A DNA stretch of 64,000 bases from CAZISM01 sp964541895 (GTDB lineage: Bacteria > Zhuqueibacterota > Zhuqueibacteria > Residuimicrobiales > Residuimicrobiaceae), in assembly GCA_964541895.1 (NCBI GenBank), contig CAZISM010000015.1, positions 1-64,000 on the forward strand, in the 5' to 3' direction. The notes under the pieces were generated by a model. The model was not told the origin of the DNA, did no database searches, and saw only the letters and a program-made list of their open reading frames with translations. Below, in pieces: positions 1 to 6,187 of this stretch. The position numbers and the translations under genes are program-made. Position 1 is the stretch's first letter, and each line of letters opens with the position of its first letter.

Positions 1-739
1 AGCCGACATCCGGTCTTTTAACGCCGCTGGACATTTCCGATACATTGCCGCAGCGGAGGAATTCACTGTTGCGGGCCCAGGATCCGCCCATTATGGAGCC
101 TTCAAGGGTAGGAACGTCGAGAATCCGATATTTGTAAGGTGTTGTGACCGGATCGAGCAGATTGACGGTCAGGTGCCAGACATTGCCGGCCATCCCGTAC
201 AGACCATAGTTATTCGGCTTGCCCCAACGGGCCGGTTCCACATACTCCTGCCAGCGGTCAAAACGGCGAGTTCCGGCCTCGTCGAAATTAGCCCTTCCGG
301 CCGGATCGGCATCGCCCCAGGGATATTTTGCATCCTGGCCGCTGCGCGCGGCATATTCAAATTCCATGGTGGTTGGCAGGCGATAGGCTTTACCATCGAT
401 GTTACTCAGCCAGCGCAAATAGGCGTCGACATCAAAGCGATTGACGAACAGCAGCGGATACTCTTCCTTGCCGGCCGGAATACGGCCGTTGCGCCAGTGC
501 AGCGGCGCCGGATAACCGGTGGCGTCGACAAACGCCTGGTATTCCAGATTGGTGAGCGGGTGATCCAGCATTTCAAAATCATCAACCCGCACCAGGGGAC
601 GATCCGGCATGGTTACCTTGTCGCCGCTGTAAAAGGTCCCCCCTTTCACCAGGACAAATCCTTTGGGAACGTTCGCGGCCAAACCGTGCATAGCGCAGAC
701 GAGCCATAGAATGGTAGAGATAGAAACCGCACTCCTCAT
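1..739 (-). CDS. Formylglycine-generating enzyme (SUMF1/FGE-sulfatase) family protein, truncated by window edge
   Basis: Read leftwards from an ATG at 739 with AGGAGG four bases upstream; the 3' part lies outside the window. The first 20 or so residues are a signal peptide ending near GLAA. It is followed by the family's usual opening (PKGFVLVKGGTF), then RLPTTMEFEYAARSG with YPWGD, GLYGMAGNVW and MGGSWARN. These are the signature blocks of the FGE/SUMF1 fold. FGE proper oxidises a sulfatase cysteine to formylglycine, but many family members do other, often unknown, jobs. The catalytic cysteine region is off the edge, so activity cannot be judged. A CxPSR sulfatase lies at 14274-15830, which makes a sulfatase-activating role possible but not shown. 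The next gene on the same strand ends 51 bases upstream of this start, so the two are probably cotranscribed. Confidence 0.85.
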   Translation of the reverse strand, partial: MRSAVSISTILWLVCAMHGLAANVPKGFVLVKGGTFYSGDKVTMPDRPLVRVDDFEMLDHPLTNLEYQAFVDATGYPAPLHWRNGRIPAGKEEYPLLFVNRFDVDAYLRWLSNIDGKAYRLPTTMEFEYAARSGQDAKYPWGDADPAGRANFDEAGTRRFDRWQEYVEPARWGKPNNYGLYGMAGNVWHLTVNLLDPVTTPYKYRILDVPTLEGSIMGGSWARNSEFLRCGNVSEMSSGVKRPDVG

Positions 740-790
740 GATACCTCCTGACAGTTGATAAATCGAAAAACATCACGACCAGAGATCTGC

Positions 791-2929
791 TCAGTAAATC
801 AGCTTCTCCACCCAGGGCCTGAGGATAGAGGTGACGCGATCGGATTGCTCGACCTGCAACAGGCGGTTGTTTTGTCTTGCCGCCGAATAGATCTTTTCCA
901 TGCGGGCCGGTGTGAGCCCGTTCTTTTCTGCATCCAGAGGATTGAGCAGCAGCACCGGAACCGTCACACGAGCCGCCAGATCCGGCAGATCGTAATAGTT
1001 GAGCACATTGGGCAAAAAGGCGTCGTGCGACCAGGCGTATTTTTCAGAAACCGCCAGGTCGGTAAAAGAGGCCAGGCTGTTGACGGCAAAGACGCCGGCG
1101 GTGTTTCCGTCCAGCGCCGCCACATGCAGCGCCACAACGCCGCCCATGCCATAGCCGGCCACTACAATTTTATCGCCATTGATTGCTTTTACCGCCCGCA
1201 ACGCGGCCAGAGAGGCCAGGCCGTCACGGACGCGCATGGCCAGGACCGGATCGCCGATGGCGGCTGATACATACGCGATCCAGCGTGTGCTGTGCCCCCA
1301 GGCGGCTATTTCATACGGCAGATCGGCCGGCTGCGTGTCGCCCCAGCCGCGCAGATCTACGGTCATGATGGAGGCGTATGGTCGATCCATCTGCAGAAAG
1401 TGGGCCAGATCGGCGAGCCATTTTTGCTGCCGCAATTCCGTCCAGCGTCCGCGTTCATCGAAAAAGAGTACGGCGCCGTTATGTTGAGATTGGTCGACCG
1501 GAGACAACAGTGTAGCAGGCAGTTCGATGCCCTTTGCCGGGGAGAGCAGCATCTCCTGCAGTTCATGGGCCCAAACCTGAAATGGTGGACCCTGCACGAT
1601 CTTTGGCGGAGCTATGGGTTTTTCCAGCCCGATCACTTTTTTTACAGCAGCGATGAAATCCACCGCTTGACGATTTTCCAGCAGCTGCAGAGCCAGGGCG
1701 CGGTTCACCGTAAACATGTTGCCGTCGAGGCGAGGATGGCACCACAGCATAGAGTCGGGCAGCATTGGAAAAGGCGTGGTCGCCAGCGGCGGCCTAGCCG
1801 GAATCGGCGCTTTGCGAACCCATGTATCCATCCAGGCGACAAAGCGGGCCGCCATGTTGAGCGAATAAGCATGGCCGCAGGTGTCGGCGAACTGGGAGAA
1901 TCGGTCTGACTGGCCGGCCTGGCGAAACGCCAGGCCCACATCCCGGGCCAAAGCGCGACTGTATTCCGGTTTAAAGACCTCATCCTTTTCACCGTACATG
2001 AACAGCACCGGAATCGGCAGCGCCGCGCAGAGCAGATCCACGTCATCAACGCCGTTTTTATAATGCGCGAACGGCAAGGTTTCTGCGCAGGCAGCATACA
2101 CATCCAGAACCGGATGCTGGATTGATGGCATAGCGCAGCAGGCCGGGCCGATGGCAGCGATGCGGTCATCCAGCAGAGCCGCAAACATGGTGGTGGTGCC
2201 GCCGCCACTGACGCCGGTCATGCCGAATCCGTTACCGGCATCGATATCGGAGCGGGTGGTCAAATAATCGAGACAGCGGATGGCATCGAGGACAAAATAA
2301 CGGTTGCTGGAAGTAGCGGTGAGATAACAGCGCACACCATCATTAAAGTGGTCATTGCCCGGCTGTTTTTCGCCGGCCATTCCGGGCGGATCAAAGAGCA
2401 CAGCCGCATAGCCCTGGGAGGCGAACATCTGCGCCGGCCGCTGATAATTGATTCTGGTTTTGGAACTGTGTCCTACGGGCACAACAATCGCCGGCCAGGG
2501 CGGCGGGAATTTATCTTTTTTTGGAAGAAACAGGGAAGCATTCACATCCCAACCCGGAAAGGACTCAAACAGCACATTCTCGATGTCGCACCACTCCAGT
2601 TCATATTGCGAGACCGGACGAATATGCAGATCGGCATGACGTTTCGGCACCGGCAGCTCGCCCATTTCCGCTTTGACGATCGAACGGATGCGGGCTCGCC
2701 AGGCCGGCCATTCCTTACCCGCAAAAGCGCGGGTACGAAGACGGGCGGCCTGCTCCAGGTGGGCGCAGGCCTGCTCCACGATATGGCGACGCAGCATATT
2801 TCGCAGATCAACAGACGGTGTGACCGGTCCGGGAAGGATAAGCGACGCGTCAGCCTGGTGTCGATGTTCAGGCCGAGCCGGGTTGACGAATAACAGACAA
2901 AACAGCATAAAGGTGAAATATTTTTTCAT
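791..2929 (-). CDS. Secreted two-domain alpha/beta hydrolase (acetyl-xylan-esterase/prolyl-oligopeptidase-like)
   Basis: 712 aa from the ATG at 2929 (AGAGGAG just upstream); an in-frame start 54 bases earlier has no better site and would bury the signal peptide MKKYFTFMLFCLLF. The N-terminal half is a clear alpha/beta hydrolase: a GMTGVSGGG nucleophile elbow (Ser about residue 241), FMYGEKDEVF for the acid and CGHAYS for the histidine. Related proteins are acetyl-xylan esterases and dienelactone-hydrolase-like enzymes that deacylate sugars. The C-terminal half looks like a second hydrolase domain, but its elbow reads GYGMGG, with glycine where the serine should be, so it is probably not catalytic. 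It sits upstream of the FGE-like gene on the same strand. Substrate unknown; an extracytoplasmic ester hydrolase is the safe call. Confidence 0.75.
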   Translation of the reverse strand: MKKYFTFMLFCLLFVNPARPEHRHQADASLILPGPVTPSVDLRNMLRRHIVEQACAHLEQAARLRTRAFAGKEWPAWRARIRSIVKAEMGELPVPKRHADLHIRPVSQYELEWCDIENVLFESFPGWDVNASLFLPKKDKFPPPWPAIVVPVGHSSKTRINYQRPAQMFASQGYAAVLFDPPGMAGEKQPGNDHFNDGVRCYLTATSSNRYFVLDAIRCLDYLTTRSDIDAGNGFGMTGVSGGGTTTMFAALLDDRIAAIGPACCAMPSIQHPVLDVYAACAETLPFAHYKNGVDDVDLLCAALPIPVLFMYGEKDEVFKPEYSRALARDVGLAFRQAGQSDRFSQFADTCGHAYSLNMAARFVAWMDTWVRKAPIPARPPLATTPFPMLPDSMLWCHPRLDGNMFTVNRALALQLLENRQAVDFIAAVKKVIGLEKPIAPPKIVQGPPFQVWAHELQEMLLSPAKGIELPATLLSPVDQSQHNGAVLFFDERGRWTELRQQKWLADLAHFLQMDRPYASIMTVDLRGWGDTQPADLPYEIAAWGHSTRWIAYVSAAIGDPVLAMRVRDGLASLAALRAVKAINGDKIVVAGYGMGGVVALHVAALDGNTAGVFAVNSLASFTDLAVSEKYAWSHDAFLPNVLNYYDLPDLAARVTVPVLLLNPLDAEKNGLTPARMEKIYSAARQNNRLLQVEQSDRVTSILRPWVEKLIY

Positions 2930-3541
2930 GGCTCCTCTTTTACGCAAACGGTCAAACACAGGCCGAGATTCGGCGACCTGCATTATGGCACCTTCTGCAT
3001 AAAATAAAATACCGGCAATTAAGAACCAACAACAATCTTGCCATGTTCAAATTTAATGATGGACCCGGAGCAGGCGTCAAAGAATCGCGACGATACTGTC
3101 ATCACCGCATGGCAGAACACCAGAATGTCTGCGAGCCGTCAAGGCGGTGTTTTGTTGTTATTTTGCAAGTTATCATCACCCGTTTTTTTGGCATTCGCTT
3201 TGCTAATAGTAAACCAGAGAGCGAACATCTCTCGCCGCTTACGAGAGCATTCCGGTTCGCTCGAATCAAAGAACGATCAAATAGCAGACAACAATCGTCA
3301 GCCCTGTCATAGCAAATTCGTGCACCCCTGGCGTACAGCATGGAGCGGTGCCTTTGGCAGGCAAATGGTATAACAGGTCCTGGCGATGAAGAATTGGCAG
3401 CAATAGTCAAACCCACTAACCATTTAGGGAGGAGCGGCGTATGGGATGAGGAGAAATGGTGCAAGACGAATGCAGTAAAATTTTTCTAAACAAAACATTA
3501 ATTAGCAAAACACATCACTCAAAAAAGAGGGGCACTCTTTT
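2930..3541. other. Intergenic region, 612 bp, divergent
   Basis: Lies between the hydrolase (leftward) and the first secreted subunit-like gene (rightward). Open frames of about 90-120 codons occur on both strands, but none has a ribosome site, recognisable motif or family resemblance, so I call no gene. The last 40 bases before 3542 are A-rich and contain AGAGGGGC, the likely ribosome site of the next gene. I see no convincing promoter match. It could hold a decayed gene or a long leader. Confidence 0.5.
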
Positions 3542-4042
3542 ATGAAAAAATCTGTAGCTATCTTTGCGATCGTCCTTTTAGCGATGGTCTCTGTTGAGCT
3601 GTGCCCGGCTGGTCAGAACGACAATCACTCTGTGACCGTAGCGGTTGCCACCATCAATGAAATCCGCGTGGACAATGACGTCACGCTGAACATCACAACG
3701 GCGACCGCAGGCAGCGATCCGGACGCGACGTCCGACAATGCAACGGCCAACCTGTATTGGAGCACCAATGCGAAAAATCACACCAAAAAGATCACGGTAA
3801 AAACGAACCAGTCTACTTTTGTACATACGCTGACCATCGAGGCGCAGGAAATTGCCGGCACCGGTGAAACTTTCGGCACGGCGGCTGGTACAGTGACCAT
3901 CTCCAATACCGACAAGGATTTAATCACCGGCATCAAGCAGACCGCAGCGCATTGCGATCTCAATTACTCCGCCAGCACCACCGCGGTGAATGGTGATGAC
4001 GATGAAGTGCATACGATCACTTTTACCATTACCAACAACTAA
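3542..4042 (+). CDS. Small secreted beta-rich protein, putative fibre subunit 1
   Basis: 166 aa. A signal peptide covers residues 1-23 or so (MKKSVAIFAIVLLAMVSVEL). The mature part is Thr/Asn/Asp-rich with alternating hydrophobic residues typical of a beta-sandwich and ends in a strand-like VHTITFTITNN. It is clearly paralogous to the product of 4369-4872: I count 41 identical residues in the first 60 aligned mature positions, including ATAGSDP, TKKITVKTN, DLITGI and the C-terminal strand. Its place just before a chaperone-like and an usher-like gene suggests a polymerising surface subunit. That is inference, since no known pilin family is recognised. A strong terminator follows immediately, so it probably has its own abundant transcript. 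Alternative: a soluble secreted protein of unknown role. Confidence 0.7.
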   Translation: MKKSVAIFAIVLLAMVSVELCPAGQNDNHSVTVAVATINEIRVDNDVTLNITTATAGSDPDATSDNATANLYWSTNAKNHTKKITVKTNQSTFVHTLTIEAQEIAGTGETFGTAAGTVTISNTDKDLITGIKQTAAHCDLNYSASTTAVNGDDDEVHTITFTITNN

Positions 4043-4066
4043 TCCACCCGGTTGGGGGGCCAAAAG

Positions 4067-4097
4067 GGAGAGCGATGATTCGCTCTCCTTTTTTTTT
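4067..4097 (+). terminator. Intrinsic terminator after subunit-1 gene
   Basis: Perfect nine-base stem GGAGAGCGA (4067-4075) and TCGCTCTCC (4080-4088) with loop TGAT, followed at once by nine T residues. It ends the transcript of the first subunit gene 25 bases after its stop, separating it from the rest of the cluster. Confidence 0.92.
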
Positions 4098-4274
4098 AAT
4101 TACCCCTCCTGCTGCCGACGAATGCCCAGTGCGGCATAAAGGTCTCATTTCCCAGTTGGCATTGTGGCACGATTGGGTGATTTTTGCTTGATCCGGCAAG
4201 AACGCCTCAGCAACCTATTGTTTTAATTTCTTTGTTATTAATTAATTAGATCACCACCGCCTCCCGGCCATCGT

Positions 4275-4290
4275 TGGCACACTCTTTGAA
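4275..4290 (+). promoter_or_regulatory. Possible sigma-54-type promoter of subunit-2/chaperone/usher operon
   Basis: TTGGCACACTCTTTGAA resembles YTGGCACGNNNNTTGCW: the GG lies 12 bases before the downstream G, the spacing sigma-54 needs. The -12 doublet, however, is GA rather than GC. It ends about 78 bases before the ATG at 4369. No enhancer-binding site or regulator was found, so this is weak. Confidence 0.28.
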
Positions 4291-4368
4291 TCAGAAAACC
4301 TGTTACCATCCACCTTGCTTGTAAAAACACACATTAAAAAATCACTCTTGTTTTCGGGACATCAGACT

Positions 4369-4872
4369 ATGAAAAAGAACGTCGTCGTCTGTTGTATGCT
4401 ATTATCCTGTTTTGTCACCATTCGTTTTGCGCCGGCAGCCATCACGGCTTCTCACCTGGTCAGCGTAACGGTGAACAGCATCAATGAAATCAACGTGGAT
4501 AACAACGTCACGTTAACGATCGCTTCGGCGACCGCGGGTTCTGATCCCAATCAGGTGTCTGATGCCACCACAGCCAATCTAAGCTGGACCACCAACGCCA
4601 AGGTCTATACCAAAAAAATCACCGTGAAAACGAATCTAGCCGCACCGGCGCACACGCTAAAGGTCCTGGCGCAGAACATCACCGGAACGGGGACTTCGCC
4701 CGGCACCGCGGCAGCGGAAGTGACGCTCGCGACCCTGGACCGTGATTTGATCACCGGCATTTCAAAAACAGCGGCGCGCTGCGATCTGCGCTATACCGCC
4801 GTGGCTCTGGCTTCGGAAGGTGACGATGATGACGTGCATACCATCACTTTTACCATCACCAACAGCAACTGA
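4369..4872 (+). CDS. Small secreted beta-rich protein, putative fibre subunit 2
   Basis: 167 aa from the ATG at 4369 (MKKNVVVCC...), chosen because it begins a proper signal peptide ending near FAPAA. An in-frame ATG at 4315 would add 18 residues before that signal. The mature part is a close paralogue of the product of 3542-4042, with the same core blocks (INEI, VDN, ATAGSDP, TNAK, KKITVKTN, DLITGI, CDL) and the same terminal strand VHTITFTITN. Both have a single mature cysteine (AHCDL / ARCDL), so there is no internal disulfide. It is the first gene of a run with the third secreted protein, the chaperone and the usher-like barrel. Probably an alternative or minor subunit of the same fibre; family not recognised. 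Confidence 0.7.
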   Translation: MKKNVVVCCMLLSCFVTIRFAPAAITASHLVSVTVNSINEINVDNNVTLTIASATAGSDPNQVSDATTANLSWTTNAKVYTKKITVKTNLAAPAHTLKVLAQNITGTGTSPGTAAAEVTLATLDRDLITGISKTAARCDLRYTAVALASEGDDDDVHTITFTITNSN

Positions 4873-4913
4873 GCGTGCGCTGAATACAACAGGATCATAA
4901 ACACTGAACACCC

Positions 4914-5366
4914 ATGAACCTATTCGTTAATAAAGCCCGGCTGTTGACCTCTCTGTTTCTGGTCATCCTGCCGGCGGTCAGCATCGCCATCAGCCTCAGC
5001 GGCACCTTTCAAGCCTGGCTGGTGAGTGCGGATCCGACCATCAGCACCACCTATGAAAGTGCCGGCGATCAGGCCATCATGGATGTCACCGCCACTTCAG
5101 GCCGCATCTGGCGCCTCGACGCTCAGAAAAATGACTCCTTCTGGAGTTCGGATTTTCATCTCTATTGCCGGCGCACCAGCTCCGGCTCCGGCGGCCTAGT
5201 CCTGGGCGGAACCTCTTATCAGGAGATCACAGCGACCAGTCAGCCATTATTCTGGGGCTGGGGTGATGTACAGGATATCGATATCCAGATGCGCTTGACC
5301 ATGTCCAGCAGCACCGAACCGGACACGTACGCCACCACCATCATATATACAGTTGTTTCGTTTTAA
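4914..5366 (+). CDS. Secreted protein, putative minor/tip subunit of the usher-linked cluster
   Basis: 150 aa with a signal sequence (LLTSLFLVILPAVSIA) and a mature part of about 125 residues rich in Ser, Thr and aromatic residues (SFWSSDFHLYCRR, QPLFWGWGD). It ends in alternating hydrophobics, TYATTIIYTVVSF, like the strand-type ends of the two subunit proteins. No sequence identity to them is obvious beyond that. It lies 41 bases after subunit 2 and 20 bases before the chaperone, on the same strand, so it is part of the operon. No clear ribosome site. A tip or adaptor subunit is a reasonable guess from position only. Confidence 0.6.
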   Translation: MNLFVNKARLLTSLFLVILPAVSIAISLSGTFQAWLVSADPTISTTYESAGDQAIMDVTATSGRIWRLDAQKNDSFWSSDFHLYCRRTSSGSGGLVLGGTSYQEITATSQPLFWGWGDVQDIDIQMRLTMSSSTEPDTYATTIIYTVVSF

Positions 5367-5386
5367 CCAAATGGATGAACAGACTC

Positions 5387-6187
5387 ATGAAAAAAACTTT
5401 AGCTTTCACCCTGCTGTTTGTTCCGGCCGTATGGCTTGCATCCGCCTCGGCCGGCATCGATGTTGACGGAGACATGATCGTCGTCAGGAGCGCGGCACCC
5501 GGCGAGATCTATGAGGGTGACATCGTCATCCGCAACAACGGCGATGAGCCGGAAGAAATCAAAGTCTATCAAACCGACTATAGCTTTCAATGCAACGGCT
5601 CCAACAACTATGGCGAGCCCGGGAAATTGTCACGCTCCAACGCGGTATGGATTTCCTTCACACCGAAACGGTCGGTCATCCCGCCCGGACAAAAAGTCAA
5701 AGTGCATTATATCGTTGCCGTTCCGGCAGCCGATTCGCTGCATGGAAGTTACTGGAGCATGCTCATGATCGAAGGGGTCAATCCCGTAAATCCGGAGGAT
5801 CTGCGCAAACAAAAGACCATCAGCATCAAAACGGTCATGAGATACGGCATTCAGCTGGTTACCGATATCGGCGATAGCGGCACGCGCCAGCTCCGGTTTC
5901 TGGAGCCTCAGCTCGTGACCGACAAAGGTAACACGATTCTGCAGGTCGACCTGGAAAATACCGGCGAAACCTGGCTGCGGCCGCAAGTGTGGGCGGAGGT
6001 ATATGACGAGCAGGGTAAATCTCTGGGCCATTTCTCCGGCGGACAGATGCGGACCTATCCCAACACCTCCTTACGCTTCAGGATAGACCTCAGCACGCTC
6101 GCCGGCGGCAACTACAGGGCGCTCATCGTCGCTGATTGCGGCGGCGATGATCTGTTTGGTATGGAAAAAAAGATCAGCATTGAGTGA
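5387..6187 (+). CDS. PapD-like periplasmic chaperone-type protein
   Basis: 266 aa from the ATG at 5387 (MKKTLAFTLL signal peptide); the ATG at 5375 is also possible. The mature N-terminus (GIDVDGDMIVVRSAAPGE, then GDIVIRNNGDEPEEIKVY) and the later SRSNAVWISFTPKRSVIPPGQ have the pattern of the first Ig domain of PapD-type chaperones and related periplasmic Ig proteins. A basic residue precedes the PPGQ turn and is followed by KVHYIV. A second Ig-like domain follows (NTILQVDLENTGETWLRPQV). Such chaperones donate a strand to unfolded subunits in the periplasm. Its stop codon overlaps the start of the usher-like gene (TGATG), which implies translational coupling. The diagnostic G1-strand and Arg/Lys anchors cannot be confirmed by eye. 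Confidence 0.65.
   Translation: MKKTLAFTLLFVPAVWLASASAGIDVDGDMIVVRSAAPGEIYEGDIVIRNNGDEPEEIKVYQTDYSFQCNGSNNYGEPGKLSRSNAVWISFTPKRSVIPPGQKVKVHYIVAVPAADSLHGSYWSMLMIEGVNPVNPEDLRKQKTISIKTVMRYGIQLVTDIGDSGTRQLRFLEPQLVTDKGNTILQVDLENTGETWLRPQVWAEVYDEQGKSLGHFSGGQMRTYPNTSLRFRIDLSTLAGGNYRALIVADCGGDDLFGMEKKISIE

Larger units (their letters stand above)
4043..4368 (+). other. Intergenic region before subunit 2 (terminator, A/T-rich leader)
   Basis: 326 bp holding the terminator at 4067-4097, an A/T-rich stretch with ATTAATTAATTAG near 4239-4251 and a sigma-54-like match at 4275-4290. A similar ATTAATTAG lies upstream of the first subunit gene near 3498. No gene is seen. Confidence 0.6.

Noticed and set aside
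3038..3464. Overlapping open frames of about 90-120 codons on both strands in the gap before the fibre-like cluster
   Set aside because: No ribosome sites, no family resemblance, and composition unlike the neighbouring genes.
4150..4190. Sigma-54 site at TGGCACGATTGGG...TTGC
   Set aside because: Spacing between the -24 and -12 elements is much too long.
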